Shown here: piece after piece, positions 46,934 to 56,230 of the stretch
Layout of the letters: the number at the start of each line of letters is the position of its first letter
Position numbering within the stretch: position 1 is the stretch's first letter
Source: an uncultured Burkholderiales bacterium
GTDB lineage: Bacteria; Pseudomonadota; Gammaproteobacteria; Burkholderiales; Burkholderiaceae_C
Assembly (NCBI GenBank): GCA_903822825.1
Contig: CAIJQQ010000044.1
Span: 1 to 64,000 of the forward strand
DNA: 64,000 bases
Reading direction: 5' to 3'
Notes under the pieces: generated by a model
The model's database searches: none
What the model was told of the DNA's origin: nothing
What the model saw: only the letters and a program-made list of their open reading frames with translations
Made by a program: the position numbers and the translations under genes

Positions 46934-47236
46934 ATGTTGCAAAATAAATTCTTTGTGCTGGTTGTAACTGCAATTTTTGCAAATGCTGTTTACCCAGCGG
47001 GCATGCCACTGCAAGAAATTAACAGAATTGCAACTGCAGCGTCTGAGCATTTCAATAACTCCTCCCGAGCTGCTAACTCAGGGGACCGCTACAACGCATG
47101 TCGAGAAGCGCGCGAAGCGTTGAGGCTATTTCACCAAATTGATCCGAAAGACTTTCCCCCTCAACTCTTGGCCCCGTATCAGGACTCATTAAGGGCGGTC
47201 AAAAACGTGGTGGAATCCATGAAAGGCGTTTGCTGA
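46934..47236 (+). CDS. Small secreted protein, unknown
   Basis: A 100-residue protein with a signal peptide (FFVLVVTAIFANAVYPA, cleavage about residue 22) and a helical, charged mature part with two cysteines (RYNACREAREALRLF and the C-terminal KGVC) that could form a disulfide. No family recognised. The upstream ~100 bp are very AT-rich and codon use is unlike the neighbours, suggesting recent acquisition. It ends in the terminator at 47251-47280 and lies within the repeat-flanked segment. Confidence 0.6.
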   Translation: MLQNKFFVLVVTAIFANAVYPAGMPLQEINRIATAASEHFNNSSRAANSGDRYNACREAREALRLFHQIDPKDFPPQLLAPYQDSLRAVKNVVESMKGVC

Positions 47237-47247
47237 AGTCCTTTGGA

Positions 47248-47296
47248 CAATAAAAACGCGCCCTTAAGGCGCGTTTTTTGTATCTGGCGGAAGCGG
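47248..47296. repeat. Imperfect direct repeat, copy 2 (contains the tRNA-Ser 3' end)
   Basis: Partner of 46494-46543. Here the TGGCGGAAG belongs to the intact tRNA-Ser, so this copy is the original and the other the duplicate. Confidence 0.65.
47251..47280. terminator. Bidirectional terminator between the small ORF and tRNA-Ser
   Basis: Stem ACGCGCC / GGCGCGT with loop CTTAA, flanked by an A run on the left and a T run on the right, so it can end + strand transcription from the 46934 gene and - strand transcription from tRNA-Ser. Confidence 0.85.
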
Positions 47297-47372
47297 TGAG
47301 ATTCGAACTCACGGACCTTTTCAAGTCGCCGGTTTTCAAGACCGGTGCAATCGACCACTCTGCCACGCTTCC
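47285..47372 (-). tRNA. tRNA-Ser (anticodon TGA)
   Basis: An 88-nt class II tRNA with encoded CCA. Acceptor stem GGAAGCG/CGCTTCC with discriminator G, anticodon stem CCGGT/ACCGG with loop CTTGAAA (anticodon TGA, reading UCA), a long variable arm (GACTTGAAAAGGTC) and a normal T-arm GTTCGAATC. Confidence 0.97.
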
Positions 47373-47404
47373 TTGGGTCTGGATTGTAACGATTAAAAAG
47401 CGGT

Positions 47405-48064
47405 TCAAGCTTGAGCCAGCATCCCGCGTTTTTCAATAAACGCCACCACTTCGGCCAAGCCGTCCAACGTTTTGAGGTTGGTCATCACCCAGGGGCGAGT
47501 ATCGCCGTTGGGGCGCATGCGGTTGGTGTCGTCGCGCATCACTTGCAAGTCGGCGCCCACATGCGGCGCCAAGTCGGTTTTGTTGATGACAAACAAATCG
47601 CTCTTGGTGATGCCTGGCCCGCCCTTGCGGGGGATCTTTTCACCAGCGGCCACGTCGATCACATAGATCGTGAGGTCAGACAGTTCGGGGCTGAAGGTGG
47701 CGGCCAGGTTGTCGCCACCGCTCTCAATGAACACCACATCGGCGTTCGGAAACTTCTCGAGCATGCGGTCGATGGCTTCGAGGTTGATCGACGCGTCTTC
47801 GCGGATGGCCGTGTGCGGGCAGCCGCCCGTTTCCACGCCCATGATGCGGTCCGCAGGCAGGGCGCCGCTCACCGTGAGCAGGCGTTGGTCCTCCTTGGTG
47901 TAGATGTCGTTGGTGATGGCGATCAGGTCCCAGCGCTCGCGCATGTTTTTGCAGAGCATCTCGAGCAGTGTGGTTTTGCCGGAGCCCACAGGCCCGCCAA
48001 TGCCCACGCGCAGGGGCGGCAGTTTTTTGGTGCGGTTCGGGATGTGGTGCAGTGCAGAGCTCAT
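47405..48064 (-). CDS. ureG: Urease accessory GTPase UreG
   Basis: A 219-residue SIMIBI GTPase that powers nickel delivery to urease. It shows the P-loop [31 protein letters not shown], the metal-binding CPH in [32 protein letters not shown] and the NKTD base-recognition motif. The ATG at 48064 overlaps the ureF stop; a longer open frame runs back into ureF and is not real. Last gene of ureABCEFG. Confidence 0.97.
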   Translation of the reverse strand: MSSALHHIPNRTKKLPPLRVGIGGPVGSGKTTLLEMLCKNMRERWDLIAITNDIYTKEDQRLLTVSGALPADRIMGVETGGCPHTAIREDASINLEAIDRMLEKFPNADVVFIESGGDNLAATFSPELSDLTIYVIDVAAGEKIPRKGGPGITKSDLFVINKTDLAPHVGADLQVMRDDTNRMRPNGDTRPWVMTNLKTLDGLAEVVAFIEKRGMLAQA

Positions 48065-48750
48065 GATCGGAAAATCCGGGAGTATTGGGTTTCGTGGCGG
48101 GACGACAGGATGGCCAGCATGGGGCTGAAGGCCTGGCGGTCTTCGTCGCTCATTTGCATGGCGGTTTGCACCGCCTGCGGGATTTCGCGGGCCAGCCGGG
48201 CCAGCATGCGCTGCCCAGCGCTTTGGCCCAGCGGCACGGCCTTGAGCGCGGCCTGAGTCATGTTCTCGGCCCAGCCAAAGGCAACCGATTGCAGTGCTTG
48301 GTCCAGCGGGGCTTGCGCCAGAGACAAAGCCAGTGCCATGGCCAGCGGGTAGGTGGGCGGCAATTGGGCGCAGCAGGCCAGCTGCGCGTCGCTGGCTTGT
48401 TGCAGGTTGCGCAGCCAATCGAGCAGGGATCGGCCCATCTGCTCGGCTTGGAGGCGCATTTCGGCGGATTCGCGGGTGGTCATGACCCAGTCGTTGAGCG
48501 CTTGCAGGCGTGCGGTGTCGCCGCGCTGCCAAGCAGGTATGGCTTGCGCTAACACGGCCATGTCGCCGCGCGACTGTGTCAGGTGCAGTTGGTCCACCAC
48601 CCAGTCGGTGGCGCTGGCTTCGTGGTGCACTAGGCCTTGCTCGATGGCCGCTTCCAGTCCTTCGGAATATGAGAAGCCGCCGATGGGCAGCGCAGGTGAT
48701 GCGAGCCAGATCAGTTGCAGCAAACCCGAAGGCGCGGTGTCAGTGCTCAT
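48061..48750 (-). CDS. ureF: Urease accessory protein UreF
   Basis: A 229-residue helical protein that links UreG to the UreD-urease complex and gates nickel transfer. Conserved parts are [23 protein letters not shown] near the N-terminus, [21 protein letters not shown], and the C-terminal [15 protein letters not shown] 48750 is chosen because it sits inside the end of ureE (11-bp overlap). Confidence 0.95.
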   Translation of the reverse strand: MSTDTAPSGLLQLIWLASPALPIGGFSYSEGLEAAIEQGLVHHEASATDWVVDQLHLTQSRGDMAVLAQAIPAWQRGDTARLQALNDWVMTTRESAEMRLQAEQMGRSLLDWLRNLQQASDAQLACCAQLPPTYPLAMALALSLAQAPLDQALQSVAFGWAENMTQAALKAVPLGQSAGQRMLARLAREIPQAVQTAMQMSDEDRQAFSPMLAILSSRHETQYSRIFRS

Positions 48751-49342
48751 GTTTGCAGTCGGGGCCGTGCACATGGGGCGCGGCAGGGGCAGAGCGGATC
48801 GGTATGGCGATGCGCTTGGCTGCGACTGGGGCGTGATCGTGTTGGCCATGCCCATGCTCACTGTGTCCACCGTGCGCATGCCCACCGTGGTCGCCGTAAG
48901 CGCCGCTTTCCGGCTCAAAAGGCTCAGACACGGCCACCACCGTCATGTGCATGGCACGCAGCATGTCGGCCAGCACATGGTCAGGTTCGATCTTCAGGTG
49001 GTCGGGCTGCAGTTCGATGGGCACATGGCGGTTGCCCAGGTGGTAGGCGGCGCGGGTCAGGTCAAAGGGCGAGCCGTGCTCGGTGCAGGCGGTGATGCGC
49101 AGCACGTCTTGCGGCGCAGCCTCGACGCGCACCAGCGAGCCGTCTTCGGCCACCAGCACATCGCCGCCGCGTACCACAGTGCCTCGGGGCAAAAAGATGC
49201 CCAGGGCACGGCCCGCGCTGTCGGTCGAGTCAAAACGGCTTTTCTGGCGAACGTCCCAGTCGAGGGTGATGGTGCTGGCGCGTTGGACCAGCACACGGGC
49301 CAGGCCACGGCCTTGCGGCATGAGTTTGGAGCAGTGGAGCAT
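48740..49342 (-). CDS. ureE: Urease nickel metallochaperone UreE
   Basis: A 200-residue dimeric nickel carrier. The N-terminal peptide-binding domain has [20 protein letters not shown]; the metal-binding domain has [14 protein letters not shown] with its conserved His. The C-terminus is strikingly His-rich ([19 protein letters not shown], then [11 protein letters not shown]), able to hold several Ni2+ ions. The start shares bases with the ureC stop. Confidence 0.96.
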   Translation of the reverse strand: MLHCSKLMPQGRGLARVLVQRASTITLDWDVRQKSRFDSTDSAGRALGIFLPRGTVVRGGDVLVAEDGSLVRVEAAPQDVLRITACTEHGSPFDLTRAAYHLGNRHVPIELQPDHLKIEPDHVLADMLRAMHMTVVAVSEPFEPESGAYGDHGGHAHGGHSEHGHGQHDHAPVAAKRIAIPIRSAPAAPHVHGPDCKHEH

Positions 49343-51084
49343 CAGAACAAAAAGTAGCGTTGGGTCATCGGCAGGCTGACCGCGGGCTCGCAGGTCAGCA
49401 GCATGCCGTCGGCGCGCACCACATAGGTCTGGGCATCGACTTCCATGCGGGGGGCGTAGTCATTGTGGACCATGTCTTTTTTGCCCACGCTGCGGATGTT
49501 CTTCACCGCACTCAGCGTTTTGGCCAGGCCATAACGCTCGCCCACGCCCGCGCGCAGCCCGGCCTGCGACACAAAGGTCAGCGAACCCTTGGCCAGTGCG
49601 CCGCCAAAGCTGCCAAACATCGGGCGGTAATGCACCGGCTGCGGTGTCGGGATGGACGCGTTCGGGTCGCCCATCGCGGCCAACGCGATGAAACCGCCCT
49701 TCATGACGATGGCGGGTTTGATGCCAAAAAAGGCGGGCTTCCAGATCACCAGATCGGCCCACTTGCCCACCTCGACGCTGCCCACTTCGTGGCTGATGCC
49801 GTGCGCGATCGACGGGTTGATGGTGTATTTGGCGATGTAGCGTTTGATGCGGGCGTTGTCGTGGCGTTCGGTGTCGCCGGGCAGCTTCCCGCGCTGCATT
49901 TTCATTTTGTGTGCGGTCTGCCAGGTGCGGATGATGACCTCGCCCACCCGGCCCATGGCCTGGCTGTCGCTGCTCATCATGCTGATGGCGCCCAGGTCGT
50001 GCAGGATGTCTTCGGCCGCAATCGTTTCCTTGCGGATGCGGCTTTCGGCAAAGGCCAAATCCTCGGCAATGGCCGGGTCCAGGTGGTGGCAGACCATGAG
50101 CATGTCCACATGCTCATCGAGCGTGTTGACGGTGTAAGGCCGCGTCGGGTTGGTGGAAGACGGCAGCACATTGGCTTCGCCCACCACCTTCAAAATGTCA
50201 GGTGCGTGCCCACCGCCTGCGCCCTCGGTGTGGAAGGTGTGGATGGTGCGGCCCTTGAAGGCGGCCACGGTGTCTTCCACAAAGCCCGACTCGTTGAGCG
50301 TGTCGGTGTGGATCGCCACTTGCGTGTCGGTTTCTTCGGCCACGTTCAGGCAGTTGTCGATGGCCGCAGGCGTGGTGCCCCAGTCTTCGTGGAGCTTGAG
50401 GCCAATGGCGCCCGCGCTGATTTGCTCATGAAGCGCTGCAGGTAAGCTGGCATTGCCCTTGCCCAGAAAACCCAAGTTCATGGGGAAGGCATCGGCCGCT
50501 TGCATCATGCGTTCGATGTTCCAAGGGCCGGGCGTGCAGGTGGTGGCAAAGGTGCCCGTGGCAGGACCCGTGCCGCCCCCCAGCATGGTGGTCACGCCGC
50601 TGGCCAGCGCTTCGTCGATCTGTTGGGGGGCGATGAAGTGGATGTGAGAGTCCACGCCCCCCGCAGTGACGATCAAGCCCTCGCAACTGATGATCTCCGT
50701 GCCGGGGCCAATGACGATGTCCACACCCGGTTGCGTGTCGGGGTTGCCCGCTTTGCCAATGGCAGCGATGCGGCTGCCCACCAAGCCGATGTCGGCTTTG
50801 ACGATGCCCCAGTGGTCGATGATGAGCGCGTTGGTCAGCACGCAGTCCACGGCGCCGCCACCGGAGGGGCCCGTCCCAGTCCCATTGCGGGTGCGTTGCG
50901 ACTGCGACATGCCGTCGCGGATCGTCTTGCCGCCGCCGAACTTGACCTCTTCGCCGTAGCCGCCCGCTTGCAGTGTGAAGTCCTTCTCGACTTCGATCAC
51001 GAGTTCGGTGTCGGCCAGCCGCACGCGGTCACCCACGGTGGGGCCGAACATCTCCGCATATGCGCGTTTTCCAATGGTGGCCAT
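49342..51084 (-). CDS. ureC: Urease alpha subunit
   Basis: A 580-residue catalytic subunit hydrolysing urea to ammonia and carbamate. Nickel-site elements are seen in order: [13 protein letters not shown], the carbamylated Lys in [39 protein letters not shown], and the mobile-flap Cys/His in MVCHHLDP. The start is ATG 51084 ([20 protein letters not shown]). It is a few residues longer than the enteric enzyme owing to [13 protein letters not shown] near residue 80. It follows ureB by 1 bp. Confidence 0.98.
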   Translation of the reverse strand: MATIGKRAYAEMFGPTVGDRVRLADTELVIEVEKDFTLQAGGYGEEVKFGGGKTIRDGMSQSQRTRNGTGTGPSGGGAVDCVLTNALIIDHWGIVKADIGLVGSRIAAIGKAGNPDTQPGVDIVIGPGTEIISCEGLIVTAGGVDSHIHFIAPQQIDEALASGVTTMLGGGTGPATGTFATTCTPGPWNIERMMQAADAFPMNLGFLGKGNASLPAALHEQISAGAIGLKLHEDWGTTPAAIDNCLNVAEETDTQVAIHTDTLNESGFVEDTVAAFKGRTIHTFHTEGAGGGHAPDILKVVGEANVLPSSTNPTRPYTVNTLDEHVDMLMVCHHLDPAIAEDLAFAESRIRKETIAAEDILHDLGAISMMSSDSQAMGRVGEVIIRTWQTAHKMKMQRGKLPGDTERHDNARIKRYIAKYTINPSIAHGISHEVGSVEVGKWADLVIWKPAFFGIKPAIVMKGGFIALAAMGDPNASIPTPQPVHYRPMFGSFGGALAKGSLTFVSQAGLRAGVGERYGLAKTLSAVKNIRSVGKKDMVHNDYAPRMEVDAQTYVVRADGMLLTCEPAVSLPMTQRYFLF

Positions 51085-51085
51085 G

Positions 51086-51415
51086 TCAGAGTTTTCCTTT
51101 GACGCTCGGGTCAAGTTGTCCGTTTGTTAATGCGCGAAAGCCATACACCACGCGGTCCCCCGCATAGTCCACCAGCGCCACGGTGCGTTGCTGGCCGGGC
51201 TCAAAGCGAACCGCTGTGCCCGCCGCGATGTTCAGTCGCATGCCTTTGGCCGCGGCGCGGTCAAAGCCCAGCGCTGCGTTGGTTTCGGCAAAGTGGTAAT
51301 GCGAGCCCACCTGGATCGGGCGGTCACCCGTGTTTTGCACCACCAGCGTGATGCTGCGCCGGTCGGTGTTGATGGCGTGCTCGCCATCGTCGATCAAAAG
51401 TTCACCGGGTGTCAT
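51086..51415 (-). CDS. ureB: Urease beta subunit
   Basis: A 109-residue structural subunit. It has [14 protein letters not shown] at the N-terminus, [19 protein letters not shown] and [16 protein letters not shown], all typical. It lies 7 bp after the small membrane ORF and 1 bp before ureC. Separate ureA and ureB genes (not fused) are the usual bacterial state. Confidence 0.97.
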   Translation of the reverse strand: MTPGELLIDDGEHAINTDRRSITLVVQNTGDRPIQVGSHYHFAETNAALGFDRAAAKGMRLNIAAGTAVRFEPGQQRTVALVDYAGDRVVYGFRALTNGQLDPSVKGKL

Positions 51416-51422
51416 GTGTGCC

Positions 51423-51596
51423 TCACTTGCGCGAGCCGAAGTACCAGCCTGCCAGGCCCATGGCGATGGCCACAGCCCAACCCAGCGCGTCGGTGGCGTG
51501 CCAATGCGCGCCGGTCATGCCATGGCCATCGTGGGCCAGTGCACCTGTTTGGGCCATTGCACCAACAAGCAAAGTGGCGAAGTATTTGGTATTCAT
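51423..51596 (-). CDS. Small His-containing membrane protein between ureA and ureB
   Basis: A 57-residue ORF fills the gap between ureA and ureB, 20 bp after the former and 7 bp before the latter. It begins [20 protein letters not shown] (signal-like helix), then [17 protein letters not shown] with four histidines, a TM helix [16 protein letters not shown] and ends SRK. The ATG is preceded by GAAGGAG. The position and the metal-ligand-like [12 protein letters not shown] suggest a nickel-handling or membrane-linked accessory, but that is inference. I do not recognise a family. Confidence 0.75.
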   Translation of the reverse strand: MNTKYFATLLVGAMAQTGALAHDGHGMTGAHWHATDALGWAVAIAMGLAGWYFGSRK

Positions 51597-51616
51597 GGGT
51601 GTGCTCCTTCGGGTGT

Positions 51617-51919
51617 TCAGACGATGGGTTGGTGCACGGTCACCAGTTTGGTGCCGTCCGGGAAAGTGGCTTCGACCTGGATGTCCGGAATCATGTCTGC
51701 AATGCCGTCCATCACGTCCGCGCGCGTCAGCACGGTGCGGCCTTCGCTCATGAGCTGCGCCACGGTCTTGCCGTCGCGTGCGCCCTCCATCACGGCGGCG
51801 CTGATCAGGGCCACGGCCTCAGGGTAGTTGAGTTTGAGGCCTCGGGCCTTGCGGCGCTCGGCCAAAAGTGCGGCGGTGAAGATCAGCAGCTTGTCTTTTT
51901 CGCGAGGGGTCAGTTCCAT
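51617..51919 (-). CDS. ureA: Urease gamma subunit
   Basis: A 100-residue structural subunit with the whole family sequence: [64 protein letters not shown]. First gene of the - strand set ureA-smORF-ureB-ureC-ureE-ureF-ureG, diverging from urtA; the shared 215-bp gap contains the sigma-54 promoter of urtA. Confidence 0.98.
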   Translation of the reverse strand: MELTPREKDKLLIFTAALLAERRKARGLKLNYPEAVALISAAVMEGARDGKTVAQLMSEGRTVLTRADVMDGIADMIPDIQVEATFPDGTKLVTVHQPIV

Positions 51920-52024
51920 TTTGGTGCGCTTCTTTCCGATTTCGTGCGTTGATGGATTCCATGCAAATTGCGTGCCCTCTTTATAGGCGTCATGGAAAAG
52001 CCCAGGTGCAGTATGCCGTTTTCT

Positions 52025-52039
52025 GGTGCGTGGCGCACC
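52025..52039. promoter_or_regulatory. 15-bp perfect palindrome upstream of the sigma-54 promoter
   Basis: GGTGCGTGGCGCACC is a perfect 6-bp inverted repeat around TGG, ending 10 bp before the -24 box. Its GGTGC/GCACC arms recall NtrC half-sites but in reverse order and very close to the promoter, so it may be a repressor site or chance. Confidence 0.35.
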
Positions 52040-52049
52040 CCTAAAAAGC

Positions 52050-52065
52050 TGGCACGGTGTTTGCT
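52050..52065 (+). promoter_or_regulatory. Sigma-54 promoter of urtA
   Basis: TGGCACGGTGTTTGCT matches the -24/-12 consensus TGGCAC-RNNNN-TTGCW at every defined position. It lies 70 bp upstream of the urtA ATG. Sigma-54 promoters of urea and urease genes are usually activated by NtrC under nitrogen limitation; the activator is outside the window. Confidence 0.8.
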
Positions 52066-52134
52066 AATACAGCTGCGGGTTGGCAATCTTGCCCTCAAGT
52101 GTTTGACAAATCTTTTCCTAACTGGAGTGATCTC

Positions 52135-53409
52135 ATGATGAACCGTCGCGGCAACCTCAAAGCATTGGCCCTGGCATCTGCCTTGGCTGCTGGCACATTG
52201 ACTTTTTCTCTGCAAGCGCAAGCTGCTGACACCATCAAGGTCGGTATCTTGCACAGCCTGTCTGGCACCATGGCCATTTCTGAAACCGTGTTGAAAGACA
52301 CTGTGTTGATGGCCATTGACGAAATCAACGCCAAGGGCGGTTTGCTGGGCAAGAAGCTCGAGCCCGTGGTGGTCGACCCCGCCTCCAACTGGCCATTGTT
52401 CGCTGAAAAAACCAAGCAGCTGCTGGGTCAGGACAAGGTTTCGGTCATCTTCGGTTGCTGGACTTCCGTGTCCCGCAAGTCGGTGTTGCCTGTTGTGGAA
52501 GAAATGAACGGCCTGCTGTTCTACCCCGTGCAGTACGAAGGCGAAGAGCTGTCCAAGAACGTGTTCTACACCGGTGCAGCACCTAACCAGCAAGCCATCC
52601 CTGCTGTGGACTACCTGATGAGCAAAGACGGTGGTTCGGCCAAGCGTTGGGTGCTCTTGGGCACAGACTACGTCTACCCCCGCACCACCAACAAAATCTT
52701 GCGCGCTTACCTGATCAGCAAAGGTGTCAAAGAGTCTGACATCGATGAAAAATACACACCGTTTGGCCACTCCGATTACCAAACCATCGTGGCTGACATC
52801 AAGAAATTCTCGGCCGGTGGCAAGACCGCTGTGGTCTCCACCATCAACGGTGACTCCAACGTGCCTTTCTACAAGGAACTCGGCAACGCGGGCCTGAAAG
52901 CCAAAGACGTGCCTGTGGTGGCCTTCTCTGTCGGTGAAGAAGAGCTGCGCGGCGTGGACACCAAGCCCTTGGTCGGTCACCTGGCGGCCTGGAACTACTT
53001 CCAGTCCATCAAGAACCCCGCCAACGACGAGTTCATCAAGAAGTGGTCGGCTTACGCCAAGGCCAAGGGCATTGCAGGTCACAAAGACAAGCCTCTCACA
53101 AACGATCCAATGGAAGCGACTTACATCGGCATCAACATGTGGAAGCAAGCGGTCGAGAAAGCCAAGTCCACCGACACTGACAAAGTCATCGCAGCGATGG
53201 CTGGACAAACCTTCACGGCACCTTCTGGCATTACCAGCAAGATGGACGAGAAAAACCACCACCTGCACAAGTCGGTGTTCATTGGCGAGATCAAGGCCGA
53301 CGGCCAATTCAACGTGGTCTGGAAAACGCCCGGTCCCGTCAAAGCCAAGCCATGGAGCCCTTACATCCCTGGCAACAACGTCAAGCCTGACGAGCCTGTC
53401 AAGAAGTAA
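52135..53409 (+). CDS. urtA: Urea ABC transporter substrate-binding protein
   Basis: A 424-residue periplasmic binding protein with a signal peptide (LALASALAAGTLTFSLQAQA, cleavage about residue 30). It begins DTIKVGILHSLSGTMAISET and contains SVIFGCWTSVSRKSVLPVVEE and YPVQYEGEE, the UrtA signature region separating it from amino-acid binders (FmdD is the closest alternative). The start is ATG 52135 with GGAG 8 bp upstream. First gene of urtABCDE. Confidence 0.95.
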   Translation: MMNRRGNLKALALASALAAGTLTFSLQAQAADTIKVGILHSLSGTMAISETVLKDTVLMAIDEINAKGGLLGKKLEPVVVDPASNWPLFAEKTKQLLGQDKVSVIFGCWTSVSRKSVLPVVEEMNGLLFYPVQYEGEELSKNVFYTGAAPNQQAIPAVDYLMSKDGGSAKRWVLLGTDYVYPRTTNKILRAYLISKGVKESDIDEKYTPFGHSDYQTIVADIKKFSAGGKTAVVSTINGDSNVPFYKELGNAGLKAKDVPVVAFSVGEEELRGVDTKPLVGHLAAWNYFQSIKNPANDEFIKKWSAYAKAKGIAGHKDKPLTNDPMEATYIGINMWKQAVEKAKSTDTDKVIAAMAGQTFTAPSGITSKMDEKNHHLHKSVFIGEIKADGQFNVVWKTPGPVKAKPWSPYIPGNNVKPDEPVKK

Positions 53410-53429
53410 TTGGTCAGCAGCGTCCTGAA

Positions 53430-53461
53430 AAGGGGAGGGCGCATGTCCTCCCTTTTTTTTT
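53430..53461 (+). terminator. Intra-operon terminator between urtA and urtB
   Basis: Hairpin GGGAGG / CCTCCC (extended by AA/TT) with an 8-nt loop and a run of nine T. Placed 20 bp after urtA, it probably lets the abundant binding protein be expressed above the membrane components. Confidence 0.8.
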
Positions 53462-53507
53462 GGCGTGCAAGGCGCCTTGATCAAAGCGCCTGCAAAGGAA
53501 AACTGGA

Positions 53508-55097
53508 ATGCAAACAAAAATGAGATGGTGTGCGCGGTGGATGGTGGTGCTGTGTCTGCTGATGACCAGTGCAGCTCAAGCGCTGACCAAAGAAGAGGCA
53601 TTGGGCATTGCCGCCGGAGACAACGACGCCAGGGTCGAAGCTCTGGCCAAAGCCGTGGCGCAAGGCGATGAAAAAACTGCCGCTTACCTGCAAGCGCTGG
53701 CCGACGATGCCGTCAAGATCGCAGGCGGCAGGGTGCTGGTGCTGCAAGGCACTCAAGCCATCGACCCGGTCACAGGTGAAAAAGTCGACTTGCCCGCAGA
53801 TGCCGAAGATGTGATGCTGAACAACCGCTTGCGCGGCGAAGTGGACACGGCCTTGGCCGCGCTCAAGCTGTTCAGCCCCGATGTGAAAATCCGCTCATTG
53901 GCGGCGCTGTCTCTGCTAAAAGAGCCCGACATCAGCCGCAAGCCCGTGCTCGACAAAGCGCTGGCCGCAGAAAAAGACCCCCAAGTGCTGGTGTTGATCA
54001 AGCAAGCGCGCGCTGCTGTGATGCTTGCCAGCGAAGTGCCCAACGACCGACTTCTGGCCGCGCGTGAGCTTTCAGGCAGTGCCCAACCCGAAGTGCTTTT
54101 GCTGCTGAACCAGCAGCTCACGGCTGAAACCGACCCAGCCGTTCAGGGCGTCATCAAAGCTTCGCTGCGTGAAGTGCAGGACGGCTTGCGCTGGGGCGAG
54201 CGGCTCGGTCAGCTGTTCACAGGCGCAAGCCTGGGCTCCATTTTGTTGCTGGTGGCGCTGGGTTTGGCCATCACCTATGGCCTGATGGGCGTCATCAACA
54301 TGGCGCACGGCGAGCTGATGATGATCGGTGCCTACGCCACCTATTTGGTGCAGGTGCTTTTTCGCCAGTATTTCCCAGCTGCGTTTGACTATTACCTGCT
54401 GGCGGCGATGCCGGTGGCGTTTTTGACTTCGGCCTTGGTGGGCGCGGCGCTGGAGCGCTCCATCCTCAAGCACCTGTACGGTCGTCCGCTTGAGACTTTG
54501 CTGGCCACCTGGGGCATCAGCCTCATGCTCATGCAAGGCGTGCGCAGCCTGTTTGGCGCGCAAAACGTGGGTGTGGAAAACCCCGCTTGGATGAGCGGCT
54601 CGCTGCAAATCCTGCCCAACTTGCAACTGCCCTGGAACCGCCTGATCATCATCGCGTTCGCGGCTGCCGTGCTGGTGGGCATGGCGTTTTTGATCGGCAA
54701 AACGCGCCTGGGTCTGTTTGTGCGCGGCGTCACGCAAAACCGCCCCATGGCCTCGTGCATGGGCGTCAACACTGCACGCATTGACACCTACGCTTTTGCA
54801 TTAGGCTCAGGCATTGCCGGGCTGGCGGGCTGTGCGCTCAGCCAGGTCGGCAACGTCGGTCCTGACTTGGGCCAGAGCTACATCGTGGACTCGTTCATGG
54901 TGGTGGTGCTGGGTGGTGTGGGCCAGCTGGCCGGCACCGTGTATGCCGCGCTGGGTCTGGGCCTTGTCAACAAACTGCTCGAAGGCTGGACAGGGGCCGT
55001 GCTGGCCAAGATCTGTGTGCTGGTCTTCATCATCATCTTCATCCAGAAGCGCCCACAAGGCATCTTCGCGATGAAGGGTCGCAGCGCAGAGGCCTGA
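53508..55097 (+). CDS. urtB: Urea ABC transporter permease UrtB
   Basis: A 529-residue LivH-type permease. The first ~220 residues are a signal-peptide-led, helical-repeat periplasmic region (TKEEALGIAAGDNDARVEALAK ...) characteristic of UrtB; the remaining part has about eight TM helices with YGLMGVINMAHGELMMIGAY and the permease motif CMGVNTARIDTYAFALGSGIAG. It starts at ATG 53508 with AAAGGAAAA upstream. Forms the channel with UrtC. Confidence 0.95.
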   Translation: MQTKMRWCARWMVVLCLLMTSAAQALTKEEALGIAAGDNDARVEALAKAVAQGDEKTAAYLQALADDAVKIAGGRVLVLQGTQAIDPVTGEKVDLPADAEDVMLNNRLRGEVDTALAALKLFSPDVKIRSLAALSLLKEPDISRKPVLDKALAAEKDPQVLVLIKQARAAVMLASEVPNDRLLAARELSGSAQPEVLLLLNQQLTAETDPAVQGVIKASLREVQDGLRWGERLGQLFTGASLGSILLLVALGLAITYGLMGVINMAHGELMMIGAYATYLVQVLFRQYFPAAFDYYLLAAMPVAFLTSALVGAALERSILKHLYGRPLETLLATWGISLMLMQGVRSLFGAQNVGVENPAWMSGSLQILPNLQLPWNRLIIIAFAAAVLVGMAFLIGKTRLGLFVRGVTQNRPMASCMGVNTARIDTYAFALGSGIAGLAGCALSQVGNVGPDLGQSYIVDSFMVVVLGGVGQLAGTVYAALGLGLVNKLLEGWTGAVLAKICVLVFIIIFIQKRPQGIFAMKGRSAEA

Positions 55098-55099
55098 AC

Positions 55100-56230
55100 A
55101 TGACAAACAAACTTCAACTTCCTGCTGCGCCCGTTTTGCTGACACGCAAAGCCTGGACGGCGTTCCTCGTGTGCTTGCTCGCTGTGGGGGTGCTGGCCCC
55201 CATGCTCAACCTGTTTGTGCCCGAGGGCAGTGCTTTGCACATGAGCGACTATGCGGTGGCCTTGGTCGGCAAGATCATGTGCTACGCCATCTGCGCGTTG
55301 GCCATGGACCTGATCTGGGGCTACACCGGCATCCTGTCGCTGGGCCACGGCCTGTTCTTTGCGCTGGGCGGTTATGTGATGGGCATGTACCTCATGCGCC
55401 AGATCGGGCAAGACGGCAACTACAAAAGCGATCTGCCCGACTTCATGGTCTTCTTGGACTGGAAAGAATTGCCCTGGCAGTGGCTGCTGTCGGACAGTTT
55501 TGTCGCCACCTTGGTGCTGGTGGTGCTGGTGCCTGCGGTGGTGGCCGGGGTGTTTGGCTTCTTTGCCTTTCGCTCGCGCATCAAAGGGGTGTATTTCTCC
55601 ATCATCACGCAGGCCATGACCTATGCGGCTTTGCTGCTGTTCTTTCGCAACGAAACCGGCTTTGGCGGCAACAACGGCTTCACCGATTTCAAGCGCATTT
55701 TGGGCATGCCCATTGCCACACCGAGCATGCGCATGGGTTTGTTTGTGATCACGGGCCTGACGCTGTTGGGCTTCTTTTTGTTCGCACGTTGGCTGGTCAC
55801 GAGCAAGTATGGCCGTGTGCTGCAAGCCATCCGCGATGCGGAAAGCCGTGTCATGTTTTCGGGTTATTCACCGTTGCCCTACAAACTCAGTATCTGGGTG
55901 ATCTCGGCGGTCATGTGCGGCATCGCGGGCGCATTGTATGTGCCACAGGTGGGCATCATCAATCCCGGCGAGATGAGCGCTGCCAACTCGATCGAGATTG
56001 CCGTGTGGGCCGCTGTCGGTGGCCGTGGCACCCTCATTGGTCCGATTGTGGGCGCTTTCTTGGTCAACGGCGCCAAGAGCTGGCTGACGGTCACTGCGCC
56101 TGAATTTTGGTTGTACTTTTTGGGGGCCTTGTTCATTGCGGTGACTTTGTATTTGCCGAACGGGGTGGTGGGTCTGGTCGCCAAACTCAAAGCCAAAACC
56201 ATGCAAGACAAGAAAGGCGGTGCCGCATGA
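55100..56230 (+). CDS. urtC: Urea ABC transporter permease UrtC
   Basis: A 376-residue LivM-type permease with about ten TM segments. Motifs are DLIWGYTGILSLGHGLFFALGGY, the UrtC-type RNETGFGGNNGFTDFKRILG, and IRDAESRVMFSGYSPLPYKL. It lies 2 bp after urtB and overlaps urtD by 4 bp. Confidence 0.95.
   Translation: MTNKLQLPAAPVLLTRKAWTAFLVCLLAVGVLAPMLNLFVPEGSALHMSDYAVALVGKIMCYAICALAMDLIWGYTGILSLGHGLFFALGGYVMGMYLMRQIGQDGNYKSDLPDFMVFLDWKELPWQWLLSDSFVATLVLVVLVPAVVAGVFGFFAFRSRIKGVYFSIITQAMTYAALLLFFRNETGFGGNNGFTDFKRILGMPIATPSMRMGLFVITGLTLLGFFLFARWLVTSKYGRVLQAIRDAESRVMFSGYSPLPYKLSIWVISAVMCGIAGALYVPQVGIINPGEMSAANSIEIAVWAAVGGRGTLIGPIVGAFLVNGAKSWLTVTAPEFWLYFLGALFIAVTLYLPNGVVGLVAKLKAKTMQDKKGGAA

Noticed and set aside
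52025..52039. Calling the palindrome a definite NtrC enhancer
   Set aside because: Half-sites are in the opposite order to the NtrC consensus and lie too close to the -24 box.
51910..53601. Very long open frame (over 560 codons) antisense to urtA
   Set aside because: It is a composition artefact of the urtA codon use: the translation is low in normal domain patterns, and urtA on the other strand is a clear full-length gene.
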